A stretch of DNA of 21,423 nucleotides from TMED69 sp036130055 (GCA_036130055.1 JAYYOR010000044.1:1-21423); one strand, 5' to 3'. Positions 7,680 to 15,736 are shown, counted from the first letter of the stretch. Program-made: numbers and translations. The notes: generated by a model not told the origin, from the letters alone.

Positions 7680-9179
7680 ATGCCCATAGAAAAAATTGAT
7701 GATGATCAATTAAAAGCAGTTTCACAATCTTTGAAGATTAATTTACCTAATAGTGAGGTCTCTGTATACAGAGAGCTTTTTAACGGAACACTTCAAGCTT
7801 ATGACGTAGTAGATGGTTTAGAAAATTTCTTGCCTGTATCAAAATACCCTAGAGCCAAGGGACGTGCACCTTCCGAAGAAGAAAATCTAAATAATGCTTG
7901 GTATTGGTTGACTGATATCAAAGGAGCAGCAGATGGTATTCTGAAAGGCAGATCGGTTGCTTTTAAAGACAACATTATGATTCAAGGCATCCCTATGATG
8001 AACGGTTCGTCAACATTGGAGGGTTTTATACCGGAGCTTGATGCAGCTGTTGTAAAAAACGTCTTGGATGCGGGAGGTATAATAAAAGGAAAAGCAAGTT
8101 GTGAATACTTTTGTACTTCGGGGGGAAGTCATACAAATGCCAAGGGTCCGGTCCACAATCCAATTAGAAAGGGATACTCGTCTGGAGGTTCCTCGAGTGG
8201 ATGCGGTTCGCTTGTTGCCTCTGGTGAAGTAGATTTGGCGGTCGGAACTGATCATGGCGGCTCTTGTAGAATACCCGCATCTTTCTGCGGAATTGTTGGA
8301 ATGAAACCCACATTTGGTCTCGTTTCTTGTGATGGAATTATGCCAATTGAGACAACAGTTGATTATGTGGGACCAATGGCAAAAACAGTTGAGGATTGTG
8401 CATTACTGTTAGAGGCGTTAGTTCAAGAAGATCAAGATGCGGGCACTTTACCAAAAATGTCCGTCAGTGGTTCTTACACAGAGTCGCTCCGGGATGGATG
8501 TGATAATTTGAAAATTGGAATTCTCAAGGAGGGGTTTAATTTCGAGAATTCTGAACCAGCCGTTGATCAGGCAGTGCTTAAGGCGACAGAAAAATTTAAA
8601 AAAATGGGAGCGGTGATCGATATGATTTCCATTCCTAATCATCGATTTGCAACAGCTATCTGGACTCCGATTTATTTGGAGGGACTGGTATGCTCTTCGA
8701 TGCAAGGAAATGGATACGGGAAGAACGCGGAAGGATATTTTTCATCCTCTTTGATAGATATCCATAAAAATTGGCGTAATAAGACCGATGGATTTGGACC
8801 ACAAACTGAATTAATTATGCTGGTTGGAGAATACATCAACCAAAAATATAGTTCTCAGTTCTATGCAAAATCCCAAAACCTACGCAGGTTAATTAGACGA
8901 GATTACGAATTAAAATTCAAAGACTATGATTTGATATTGATGCCGACGTTGCCTATGGTTGCTACAAAAATTCCCAAGCATGATGCTGAAATAAGTGAAA
9001 TCGTATCAAAATCATTAGAAATGGCTGTGAATACACCAGCAGCTGATTTAACTGGGCATCCGTCGATTTCTATTCCATGCGGTTTTTCCGATGGACTTCC
9101 GGTAGGTCTAATGTTAACAGGAAGGTTTTTTGAAGAAAGCAAGCTCTTGGCCGCGGCTTATGCGTTTGAAAATCACTAA
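7680..9179 (+). CDS. Amidase signature family hydrolase, nitrile-pathway type
   Basis: An amidase-signature enzyme of 499 aa that hydrolyses carboxamides to acids and ammonia. The Ser-cisSer-Lys triad is visible: Lys96 in VAFKDN, the cis-Ser in SSGGSSSGCG (Ser171) and the nucleophile Ser195 in DHGGSCRIPASFCGIVG. The N-terminal helical extension, YPRAKGRAPSEEENLNNAWY, and the run MNGSSTLEGF...CTSGGSHTNAKGPVHNP closely match the amidases that follow nitrile hydratase in Rhodococcus and Pseudomonas. No nitrile hydratase lies in this window. ATG at 7680 is chosen over the adjacent in-frame TTG because AAGGAG sits 6 nt upstream. An alpha/beta hydrolase gene follows closely, probably in the same transcript. 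Natural substrate unknown. Confidence 0.92.
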   Translation: MPIEKIDDDQLKAVSQSLKINLPNSEVSVYRELFNGTLQAYDVVDGLENFLPVSKYPRAKGRAPSEEENLNNAWYWLTDIKGAADGILKGRSVAFKDNIMIQGIPMMNGSSTLEGFIPELDAAVVKNVLDAGGIIKGKASCEYFCTSGGSHTNAKGPVHNPIRKGYSSGGSSSGCGSLVASGEVDLAVGTDHGGSCRIPASFCGIVGMKPTFGLVSCDGIMPIETTVDYVGPMAKTVEDCALLLEALVQEDQDAGTLPKMSVSGSYTESLRDGCDNLKIGILKEGFNFENSEPAVDQAVLKATEKFKKMGAVIDMISIPNHRFATAIWTPIYLEGLVCSSMQGNGYGKNAEGYFSSSLIDIHKNWRNKTDGFGPQTELIMLVGEYINQKYSSQFYAKSQNLRRLIRRDYELKFKDYDLILMPTLPMVATKIPKHDAEISEIVSKSLEMAVNTPAADLTGHPSISIPCGFSDGLPVGLMLTGRFFEESKLLAAAYAFENH

Positions 9180-9182
9180 ATG

Positions 9183-9190
9183 AAAGGAGG
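9183..9190 (+). promoter_or_regulatory. Strong Shine-Dalgarno AAAGGAGG fixing the hydrolase start
   Basis: AAAGGAGG lies 7 nt upstream of the ATG at 9198 and downstream of another in-frame ATG at 9180. It therefore marks 9198 as the start. Confidence 0.75.
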
Positions 9191-9197
9191 TAATACT

Positions 9198-9971
9198 ATG
9201 GTCCTTGCACATGAACTTTTTGGATCTGGAAAAGAAGGGGTTATTGTGATGCATGATTTTTACGGGTGTAGAGATACATGGTCATTTGCTAGAAACTTTT
9301 TCAATACTAATGATTTTACTTTTGCTTTTACGGAGGTGAGAGGGTACGGACACTCGCGACATATTCTAGGTGAGTATTCCCCAGTCGAGGCGTCAGCGGA
9401 CATTTTAAATTTAGCCGACAACTTAGGCTGGACTGATTTTCATGTTATGGGACATTCTATGAGCGGCATGTTAGCGCAAAGGGTAATGTTAGATGGAGGA
9501 AGCAGGGTTCTTTCTGCGATATTAAACACGCCAGTGGCCGCTTCCGGTTTAAGTTTTTCTCCTGAAGGTTTTACTTTGATAGAAGAATCTATTCTGTCAA
9601 ACGAAGCGCTGGTGAAAGCATTTGATGCTTTGGCAGGTGGAAGACTAGGAGAAGAATGGTCAGACTTTAAAGTGCGTCAAACCAGAATAAATCGATTGAA
9701 AGAAGCACAATCTGAGTACTTTAAAAATTGTAGAGACCAAGGATTTTTGGAAGAAATAAAGGGAATAAAAACGCCAACTTTGGTTATAATCGGGGAACAT
9801 GATATGGAACCTTTTACCTTGTCTACAGCAATGGAGACCTTCGCCAAATGGTATCCAAACTCTGAGATTCAGGTTTGTGGAAATGCCGCGCATTACCCGC
9901 AACAGGAAACCCCGGTATACTTTGCTAAGCTGGTTAATGCTTTCCTCGCCAAGCAAAAAAATAATAACTAA
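9198..9971 (+). CDS. Alpha/beta-fold hydrolase
   Basis: A cytosolic alpha/beta hydrolase of 257 aa. The nucleophile elbow GHSMSG places Ser87; Asp202 in IIGEHDMEP and His232 in GNAAHYPQQE complete the triad in the expected order, and HDFYG (19-23) forms the oxyanion-hole region. VRGYGHS before the elbow is typical of C-C bond hydrolases, esterases and haloperoxidase-like members, so the exact reaction (ester, lactone or meta-cleavage product) is open. The start at 9198 is set by a strong ribosome binding site. The gene follows the amidase with an 18-nt spacer, suggesting a joint hydrolytic step. Its last four bases overlap the end of the convergent SDR gene. Confidence 0.88.
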   Translation: MVLAHELFGSGKEGVIVMHDFYGCRDTWSFARNFFNTNDFTFAFTEVRGYGHSRHILGEYSPVEASADILNLADNLGWTDFHVMGHSMSGMLAQRVMLDGGSRVLSAILNTPVAASGLSFSPEGFTLIEESILSNEALVKAFDALAGGRLGEEWSDFKVRQTRINRLKEAQSEYFKNCRDQGFLEEIKGIKTPTLVIIGEHDMEPFTLSTAMETFAKWYPNSEIQVCGNAAHYPQQETPVYFAKLVNAFLAKQKNNN

Positions 9972-10615
9972 ACGGGGATTATGACTCCGGAGATGCAAGA
10001 AGATTTTTCGGAGCAAAGGAAGGCGATTACCTCGGCTATCTCATCCGGTTTTGTCCATGTGGAGGTGTCGGCATCTGGCATTGCGGCCCTATTCGTTGGA
10101 GTATCAATTATGCTCGGACTTATTGCATTTACTTTAATGTTAAATTTTTTCAGTTCTTCAGATAAAGTCTCTGTGATCCGCATCACAGCACTTTTTGCAC
10201 AGATATAGCTGCAAAGCTTGGGAGAACCTTTCATAGCGCTGGTGGCTCCAATATTAACTATATTACCTTTTTTTTGTCTGATTAATTTTGGAATCATTAT
10301 TTTAAGCGTATTTTTTAGTGTCAAAACATTAAGTTCAAACATTTTTTTCCAGACGTCCTCAGAGGGTCCATATGGACCCTCATCAAGCGCAAAACCCCCT
10401 GCGATGTTGACTACAGCGTCTACTTCAATTCTTCGCGAGACTTCCTCAATCGTGTTTAAATGGAGTAGGTCGGCTTTAAAAACTTTGAAAGGCTCGTCTT
10501 GTTGCTGGGTATCTAAGCCGTAAATGGTTGCTCCATATTTGGATAGACCTGAACAAGTAGCCTCGCCTAGATGTCCTAAGGCTCCTGTGACTAATATACT
10601 TTTTCCGTCAAGCAT
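9968..10615 (-). CDS. Short-chain dehydrogenase/reductase with a short C-terminus
   Basis: An SDR of 215 aa with TGALGHLG (10-17) for nucleotide binding, NIAG (70-73), Ser126 in GATSAM, and SYICAK carrying Tyr137 and Lys141. KVNAISPSIIDTPTNR follows as usual. The protein ends at SGVIIPV, where most classical SDRs continue with a GG-containing tail, so it is a few residues short; the cofactor and catalytic parts are intact. ATG at 10615 has AAGGTGG just upstream. It follows the 98-aa unknown gene by 8 nt in one minus-strand unit, and its stop overlaps that of the alpha/beta hydrolase by four bases. Substrate unknown; the small size resembles dihydropteridine-reductase-like or similar compact SDRs. 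Confidence 0.85.
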   Translation of the reverse strand: MLDGKSILVTGALGHLGEATCSGLSKYGATIYGLDTQQQDEPFKVFKADLLHLNTIEEVSRRIEVDAVVNIAGGFALDEGPYGPSEDVWKKMFELNVLTLKNTLKIMIPKLIRQKKGNIVNIGATSAMKGSPKLCSYICAKSAVMRITETLSEELKKFNIKVNAISPSIIDTPTNRAAMPDADTSTWTKPDEIAEVIAFLCSEKSSCISGVIIPV

Positions 10616-10623
10616 CTTCCACC

Positions 10624-10920
10624 TTAATTAAACTCCTTGTTATACCGATGTCTTTTGTACAAAAAGTAGCCCCTGCGGACTTCTTGGTATGTTTCAGCAA
10701 GCACTTGGCATTTTTCCTGATTATCTATGTAGAATCGTGTCAAGCTCCTTAATAGTTTGTCAGTTGAATCGAGTGTCTTGTTGGCTGTTATGAACTTAGT
10801 CATTCTGTCGATGTATCTGAGATAGTACCAGTTAAGCGAGTTCACCTCGGGTTGGCTGACTTTACCTAAAAGATAGGTTTTTTTTAAAATTTCGAGAAAA
10901 TTTCGTTTAGAATCGTCCAT
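10624..10920 (-). CDS. Unknown 98-aa protein
   Basis: I do not recognise this protein. It is a small, basic, probably all-helical cytosolic product rich in Tyr, Lys and Arg, with no signal peptide, membrane segment or cysteine motif (its single Cys is isolated). Notable text includes NSLNWYYLRYIDRMTKFI and a basic C-terminus RRGYFLYKRHRYNKEFN, which could bind nucleic acid or a partner protein. There is no Shine-Dalgarno sequence before the ATG at 10920; TATATT lies 6 nt upstream, so a leaderless message is possible. The SDR gene starts 8 nt after its stop, supporting expression as a pair. Reality as a gene rests on the tidy operon spacing and normal-looking composition. Confidence 0.55.
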   Translation of the reverse strand: MDDSKRNFLEILKKTYLLGKVSQPEVNSLNWYYLRYIDRMTKFITANKTLDSTDKLLRSLTRFYIDNQEKCQVLAETYQEVRRGYFLYKRHRYNKEFN

Positions 10921-10993
10921 AATTAAAATATAGCAGACTTTCCTTATTTTTTCGCATACAATCTATTCAAGTAATTATAAAAAGTGGAACAAA

Positions 10994-11410
10994 ATGATGA
11001 AATTATTTTCGAAAAAAAAAGGAGTTAAACCAACTCTATTAATCGCCTTTTTGTTGTTAGGCCTCACATGTTCATTGCCAGTATTCTCTCATGGAGTTAC
11101 TCTGGCAAACTACGAAGGCCCTGTTGTGGTAAATGTTTTGTTTCCCACCGGTGATGCAGGCGAAGACTATACTTCTTTTGTAAAGGTTTTGGAGAAATCA
11201 GTACCTAAATACGAGGGGTTAGATGGTTTGATTCGAAAATATTATGTGATGACCGGCGATAATCAAAAGGCGGGCGGGGTGTATTTTTGGGAATCTCTGC
11301 AGAAAGCTAATGCTTGGTTTACTCCAGAGTGGTTTGATTACATGAAAACCAAATTTGGCGAGTCTCCTAGTGTCGAATATTTTAAATCTCCAGTGATTTT
11401 CAATAATTAG
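10994..11410 (+). CDS. Exported YdhR/antibiotic-biosynthesis-monooxygenase-like small protein
   Basis: A 138-aa protein with an N-terminal signal peptide: basic n-region (KLFSKKKGVK), hydrophobic stretch (about 14-31) and a probable cleavage near VFS-HG. The mature part looks like a dimeric ferredoxin-like (ABM/YdhR) domain: VVNVLFPTG opening strand, GLDGLIRKYYVMTGDNQKAGG, VYFWESLQKANAWF and EYFKSPVIFNN closing strand. Cytosolic YdhR homologues have no signal sequence, so export is unusual. The lipobox is absent (LTC is not preceded suitably), so it should be soluble in the periplasm. GTGGA precedes the ATG at 10994; a second ATG follows directly. The AOR gene begins 73 nt downstream on the same strand. 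Function unknown; it may bind or modify a small molecule. Confidence 0.72.
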   Translation: MMKLFSKKKGVKPTLLIAFLLLGLTCSLPVFSHGVTLANYEGPVVVNVLFPTGDAGEDYTSFVKVLEKSVPKYEGLDGLIRKYYVMTGDNQKAGGVYFWESLQKANAWFTPEWFDYMKTKFGESPSVEYFKSPVIFNN

Positions 11411-11483
11411 AGTTTAAGACGAACGTCAATTGTAGTAAAAGTTCCTTTACGACCAAGAAAGACCAAATAAACTGGAGTAGCAA

Positions 11484-13205
11484 ATGCGTCAATATCTAAA
11501 AATAGATTTAATAAATAAGAAAATCAAAAAAGAAACCTTCTCAGGAGAAAGACTAGCCCGAGCCGGTCGTTATTTTATTGCTGAGCAGTTAGTTGCCGCA
11601 GGAGCAGCTACCGTAGACCCAATGGGCCCTCAAAATCCGCTTATCTTTTCAGCTGGACCCTTCGCAGGAAGTAATTTTTCAAACGCGAACCGGACCAGTG
11701 TAGGTTGCAAAAGCCCTCTAACGGGCGGAATAAAAGAATCAAACGCGGGAGGTTCGTTTGGACTTGCCCTAGGTCAACTAAGCATAGCTGGTTTTACACT
11801 GGACGGGGCTTCAGAAGATTGGGTTGTTCTTCATATAAAAAAAGATTTTGAAGTGGAGTGGCATGGTGCAGAGAACTTGATTGGGAAAGGAAACTTTGAA
11901 GCTGCAAAACTTCTACATGATAAGTTTGGAGAAAAAGTAAGCTTAGCTATTTGCGGTCCAGTCGGTGAGTACGGAGGACTGCTTGCGGGGATAGCTATGA
12001 GTGATACCGACAAAAGACCTACAAGGTTGTCTGCCAGAGGCGGAGTAGGGGCCGTTATGGGTTCAAAAAAGGTAAAGGCAATAGTTGTTGATTTAGATAA
12101 AATGCCAGAATTCAGTGATAGGAAAGGTTTATTGAAAGGCATCAAAGATTATGGGAAATTGCTTCAAGCAGATGAAGCGATAACCGCACTGAAGGATTAT
12201 GGGACCGCGATGATGGCTGACTACACAAACTATGTTGGAGGTTTGCCCGTAAACAATTTTAGTTCCGGACATCAAAAATCTGATGATGGTGAAAATTTTA
12301 AAATGGGTGGTCAATTCATTAGGAATCAAAATCTGGAAAGAGGCGGTGAAACCAGTCATGCCTGTATGCCAGGATGCAGAATCGAGTGCAGCAACGTTTA
12401 CGCTGATGAAGACGGAAATGAAATCGCCTCACCCGTTGAGTATGAGACCCTTGGTCTCATGGGAACCAATTGTGGAATATCGGATCCTGATGAACTTGCA
12501 AGACTAAATTGGTTTGCGAATGATTTAGGGATAGACACTATCGAGGCCGGAGCTATGATGGGCGTGCTTTTAGAAGCGGGTCTAGCAGAGTTTGGTGATG
12601 TAAAATTTCTTACAAATGTACTTCAAGAAATCCGTGAAGGTACAGAAAACGGTCGGTTATGGGCACAAGGGACCGGCATAGTTGGGGAGCATTATAAGAT
12701 AAAACGCATACCAGTAATCAAGAATCAAGGGATCAGCGCGTATGATCCAAGAGTTATTGAAGTGACTGGAATTTCAATGATGCTTACAGCTCAAGGTGCT
12801 GATCATACGACAGGTAACGTTGCAAAATTTGAATCTCTAGATAAGGATGTTGATGAATTGGTGTCCACTAGTTTAGAGACACAAGTAGTTTGTGCTACTG
12901 CCGACTCTTTGGGCTTATGCGTGTTTGGTCGTTCGGTCACGAACTCAAATGTTGAAATGATAGTTGATTTAATTAATAAGGCAACAGGTTCGGAACTTAA
13001 TCCGGAATTTTTCTTTAAACTCGGCCAGGAAACACTTAGGCTTGAAGCGCAATTTAACAAAGATGCCGGTTTTCAGATAAAAGATGATGACTTGCCACAA
13101 TTTTTTTACGATGAACCACTTGCTCCTTCGGCACAGGTGGCTCGTTTCAAAGCTCAAGAAGTAAATGAAGCCGCAGCTAAGTGGTGGAAAACACAGGGAT
13201 ATTAG
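11484..13205 (+). CDS. Aldehyde:ferredoxin oxidoreductase family protein (tungsto/molybdo-bispterin)
   Basis: A full-length AOR-family enzyme of 573 aa, which holds a bis-pyranopterin tungsten (or molybdenum) centre and one 4Fe-4S cluster and oxidises aldehydes to acids, or runs the reverse reaction. The N-terminal pterin domain shows NRTSVGCKSPLTGG and GGVGAVMGSKKVKAIVV (about 187-202). The cluster ligands are CMPGCRIEC (Cys294, Cys298, Cys302) and Cys479 in DSLGLC. NDLGIDTIEAG (346-356) is the second pterin motif. ATG at 11484 has GGAG upstream. No ferredoxin or AorB-like partner is adjacent, so the electron acceptor is unknown. It lies between the exported YdhR-like gene and the lipocalin gene, which starts inside its 3' end. 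AOR homologues are best known in anaerobes, though many are annotated in proteobacteria too. Substrate not predictable. Confidence 0.93.
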   Translation: MRQYLKIDLINKKIKKETFSGERLARAGRYFIAEQLVAAGAATVDPMGPQNPLIFSAGPFAGSNFSNANRTSVGCKSPLTGGIKESNAGGSFGLALGQLSIAGFTLDGASEDWVVLHIKKDFEVEWHGAENLIGKGNFEAAKLLHDKFGEKVSLAICGPVGEYGGLLAGIAMSDTDKRPTRLSARGGVGAVMGSKKVKAIVVDLDKMPEFSDRKGLLKGIKDYGKLLQADEAITALKDYGTAMMADYTNYVGGLPVNNFSSGHQKSDDGENFKMGGQFIRNQNLERGGETSHACMPGCRIECSNVYADEDGNEIASPVEYETLGLMGTNCGISDPDELARLNWFANDLGIDTIEAGAMMGVLLEAGLAEFGDVKFLTNVLQEIREGTENGRLWAQGTGIVGEHYKIKRIPVIKNQGISAYDPRVIEVTGISMMLTAQGADHTTGNVAKFESLDKDVDELVSTSLETQVVCATADSLGLCVFGRSVTNSNVEMIVDLINKATGSELNPEFFFKLGQETLRLEAQFNKDAGFQIKDDDLPQFFYDEPLAPSAQVARFKAQEVNEAAAKWWKTQGY

Positions 13206-13761
13206 ATGGTTGGGCGGCTGGATTTGGATCGCTCTCCTCTTTCCGATTCTTTTTACGTTTGGCGGCTGCAAGGCTCCCTACGAATTGAAAACCGCAGAGG
13301 GATTTGTTATTGAAAAATATTTGGGAGTTTGGCACCAAATAGCTCTACTACCAAACCATTTTCAAAAAGATTGTTTTTCAAACACACAAGCTGAGTACAC
13401 TTATTTAGACTCCACTTCGATATCGGTCCTTAACTCTTGTCGCACGAAGAGTGGACAGAAATTGTCGGCTAGTGGGATAGCAATAGCAGAGAGGATTCCG
13501 GCAAATTTTGCAAGACTCAAAGTGTCCTTCGTACCAAAATGGTTAAATTGGATGCCGTTTGTTTGGGGTGATTATTGGATCATTGAAATTGATTCAAAAT
13601 ATAGTTCCGTGTTGGTTGGTTCGCCTAATAGAAAGTATTTATGGATTTTATCAAGGGACCGTTTTATTCAAAAAGAGGTTTTTCAGAAATATATGAGGGT
13701 CGCTAAAGAGCAAGGTTTTGATGTTTCATCTTTAGTTTACGAATTATCGGCCCTCCGTTAA
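13165..13761 (+). CDS. Lipocalin family protein, Blc-like
   Basis: A bacterial lipocalin related to outer-membrane Blc, which binds lipids or other hydrophobic ligands in a beta-barrel. Motifs are GVWHQIA at residues 54-60 (GxW conserved; the usual Tyr after it is His), a central VSFVPKWLNWMPFVWGDYWIIEID, and VLVGSPNRKYLWILSR, the classic C-terminal signature. A hydrophobic segment (17-34) ends at FGGC35, an imperfect lipobox, so it may be a lipoprotein or be cleaved by signal peptidase I. ATG at 13165 overlaps the AOR gene by 41 nt; a TTG at 13210 is an alternative, but it would lose the basic n-region. The stop lies inside the end of the DUF1329 gene on the other strand (18-nt overlap). Close coupling to AOR suggests a shared hydrophobic substrate (inferred). 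Confidence 0.85.
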   Translation: MKPQLSGGKHRDIRWLGGWIWIALLFPILFTFGGCKAPYELKTAEGFVIEKYLGVWHQIALLPNHFQKDCFSNTQAEYTYLDSTSISVLNSCRTKSGQKLSASGIAIAERIPANFARLKVSFVPKWLNWMPFVWGDYWIIEIDSKYSSVLVGSPNRKYLWILSRDRFIQKEVFQKYMRVAKEQGFDVSSLVYELSALR

Positions 13762-15060
13762 GGTTGATACTGCAAATACTCGCTTTATCTCTTTTGGCTC
13801 CATTACCGGATGTAGTGTAGGAGTTTTAGCACGAACTACGGTTGCATTATTTGCTTTCAAGTCAACTGTTATTTGACCTCTCCAGCTGGGTACTGATTCT
13901 GTGATTTCTTTTATAGAATGCGGACTGGACGTTACCGTTTGCATAACTTTCCACAATGCGTCCTCGTGGTCGAAGATCAAAGATACGGGGATATTAAAGG
14001 TTTGCTTATCGACAAATAAGATCCTGCTTTTGTAGGGATGACCTTCCCAAATTGATTTTACTTCTACAACATAACAATCTCTAATTTGATAACTGTGTTT
14101 CAAAGCCCTACTATTCGGCCCATAGACGGATATAAGGTCCTCTTCCATATTTGATACAGCGAGTATTTTTCTGGAGCCAATATAACTCCAATGATAGTCT
14201 AATACCCTTCCAGAAAATCCTTCAAAGTCATCCAAAGTGACGTTAGAACCCATGAAACTGTCAGCTCTTTCTTTAGCAGAAAAACGACGGACGCGACGTT
14301 CAGTTGGTAAATAAGTGTTGACTTGGTCATCGGCGTGTGGGTCCAACATTCTTTCAACAACGAATTTCGTCCCTTTTACATCTCGAGGATCAAGAAATTC
14401 CATAAAATCTTTATAAAATCTTGTGGTACTATCTTTCAAATTTACTTTGTATTCGTTTTGAGGTAGCATCGCCAATTTGTTCAGGTAGACGCGGTGATAA
14501 GATTGACTGAGAAGTCGATCTAATTTCCCGCCACCTAGAAGTCCCTCATTTTCATTCAACGGTCCATCGTCTCCCGATCCGCTTACATAAGCCATTGTGA
14601 TTATGTCGATCTTATATCCAAAATGTTGCCAGCGGTGAATGTTATTCCAGCCGATCATGAAGCCGCCAATTTTGCTTGGGGCCGTTTTTATCTGCTCATC
14701 GGAAAATGGCTGTCCAGCTTTATAGTTTTTAAGACTCCCATCTGTATCAATGGTCGCTGTGTTTGCCCATTTTTGTGTAGCGATGACGAAGGATGAGTGG
14801 GGTTGCTCAACTTTTGTTTCCTGAATATTTAGTTTAAGTTGAGGAAACTTAAATTCTTCAATCATCTTTGGCGGAATCCATTTTTCGATTATACTAATGT
14901 CGCTATTCGTCAGAGTTGTCCCTGCCTTAGGTTCTTCTGATATATGTTCTTTTTTAACCCAGTTATAAATTTCTGTATAATCATTGGAACAAAATCCTAT
15001 TTGGCTGGAAAGAATGCAGTGCAACACTATAAGTGTAAAGGTGAAAGAAGATAATCTCAT
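13744..15060 (-). CDS. DUF1329 domain protein (LolA-like, exported)
   Basis: A 438-aa exported DUF1329-family protein. The N-terminus is a signal peptide (hydrophobic about 5-22); GFC24SN is not a good lipobox, so a periplasmic or cleaved form is favoured. The family core is clear: NTYLPTERRVRRFSAKERADSF, then NVTLDDFEGFSGRVLDYHWSYIGSRKIL, and a RILFVDKQTFNIPVSLIFD strand. DUF1329 proteins are often found beside DUF1302 and RND-type genes in organisms that degrade steroids, aromatics or other hydrophobic compounds and are thought to have a LolA-like ligand-binding fold. Those partners are absent here. ATG at 15060 has only a weak GAAGAAA upstream, while an extended -10 (15106-15098) fits as promoter. 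It converges on the lipocalin gene with an 18-nt overlap. Confidence 0.85.
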   Translation of the reverse strand: MRLSSFTFTLIVLHCILSSQIGFCSNDYTEIYNWVKKEHISEEPKAGTTLTNSDISIIEKWIPPKMIEEFKFPQLKLNIQETKVEQPHSSFVIATQKWANTATIDTDGSLKNYKAGQPFSDEQIKTAPSKIGGFMIGWNNIHRWQHFGYKIDIITMAYVSGSGDDGPLNENEGLLGGGKLDRLLSQSYHRVYLNKLAMLPQNEYKVNLKDSTTRFYKDFMEFLDPRDVKGTKFVVERMLDPHADDQVNTYLPTERRVRRFSAKERADSFMGSNVTLDDFEGFSGRVLDYHWSYIGSRKILAVSNMEEDLISVYGPNSRALKHSYQIRDCYVVEVKSIWEGHPYKSRILFVDKQTFNIPVSLIFDHEDALWKVMQTVTSSPHSIKEITESVPSWRGQITVDLKANNATVVRAKTPTLHPVMEPKEIKRVFAVSTLTEGR

Positions 15061-15097
15061 TAGTTTCTTCGTCTCTTTAAAATCGATGTTCCGTTTT

Positions 15098-15106
15098 ATG
15101 ATACCA
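15098..15106 (-). promoter_or_regulatory. Candidate extended -10 promoter for the DUF1329 gene
   Basis: On the minus strand TGGTATCAT matches an extended -10 (TGn followed by TATCAT) about 40 nt upstream of the ATG at 15060. No good -35 is seen, as expected for an extended -10 element. This is consensus matching only. Confidence 0.3.
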
Positions 15107-15136
15107 TTGTTGGAAGAATAAAGGTTAAATTTGTAG

Positions 15137-15736
15137 ATGCCAAAGAGCCAAAAAGCAGAAAATAAAGATCCTATTTTTTATAACTCCCTTGAGGAGTCGG
15201 AAAAAGCTGCATGGTCTTTGTTCGAATCTGGTGTTACTGACAGAAAGTCTTACTTTCATACTCCAATAGTGATTTCAAAAAGTTTGGCTGGTTCTCTCAA
15301 GCCGCGGACCATGGTTTTACGAAAGGTTATAAAGGAAGCACTGGAACTTCAGTTTCATACAGACACACGTAGCAATAAGGTTGAGGAAATTGTCGAGAAT
15401 AATCTTGGAGCTATAATTGTTTACGATATGACAACTAAGGTTCAATTGAGAATCGAGGCAAAATTTAAGATACTCGAAGATTCGTCGGTTATTGGAGAAC
15501 GCTGGTCAAATATGAAAAACATGAGCAAAGAATGTTACGCGGTTTCAGTCGCCCCTGGAACTGAGTTGCAGGATCCAGAACGATTAGAGTTTATGGATAG
15601 CGGAGAGGATAATTTTACTATTCTGTCAGCTAAAGTATTAAAAATGGAGTGGCTTTATTTATGTTACAAAGGCAATAGACGAGCGTCGTTTGATTATCGA
15701 CTCGGTAAAAGTGTAAAAAGTTGGTTGGTGCCTTGA
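15137..15736 (+). CDS. FMN-binding split-barrel (pyridoxamine 5'-phosphate oxidase-like) protein
   Basis: A 199-aa cytosolic protein of the PNPOx-like flavin split-barrel superfamily. RTMVLRKVIKEALELQFHTDTRSNKVEEI is the strand-turn-strand that normally contacts the FMN phosphate, followed by IIVYDMTTKVQLRIEAKFKI and CYAVSVAPGTEL. The C-terminus LYLCYKGNRRASFDYR takes the place of the substrate-binding region of true PdxH. Likely FMN-dependent oxidoreductase or flavin-binding protein. There is no convincing ribosome binding site: AAGG lies 12 nt upstream of the ATG at 15137. The stop TGA overlaps the start region of the downstream DUF4396 gene. It diverges from the DUF1329 gene across 76 bases. 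Reaction unknown. Confidence 0.8.
   Translation: MPKSQKAENKDPIFYNSLEESEKAAWSLFESGVTDRKSYFHTPIVISKSLAGSLKPRTMVLRKVIKEALELQFHTDTRSNKVEEIVENNLGAIIVYDMTTKVQLRIEAKFKILEDSSVIGERWSNMKNMSKECYAVSVAPGTELQDPERLEFMDSGEDNFTILSAKVLKMEWLYLCYKGNRRASFDYRLGKSVKSWLVP

Noticed and set aside
9660..10523. Open frames opposite the alpha/beta hydrolase and SDR genes
   Set aside because: The overlapping genes on the other strand have complete catalytic motifs; the shadows show none.
13165..13269. Certain lipoprotein lipobox in the lipocalin
   Set aside because: FGGC lacks the usual Leu/Val/Ile at -3, so lipidation is only possible.
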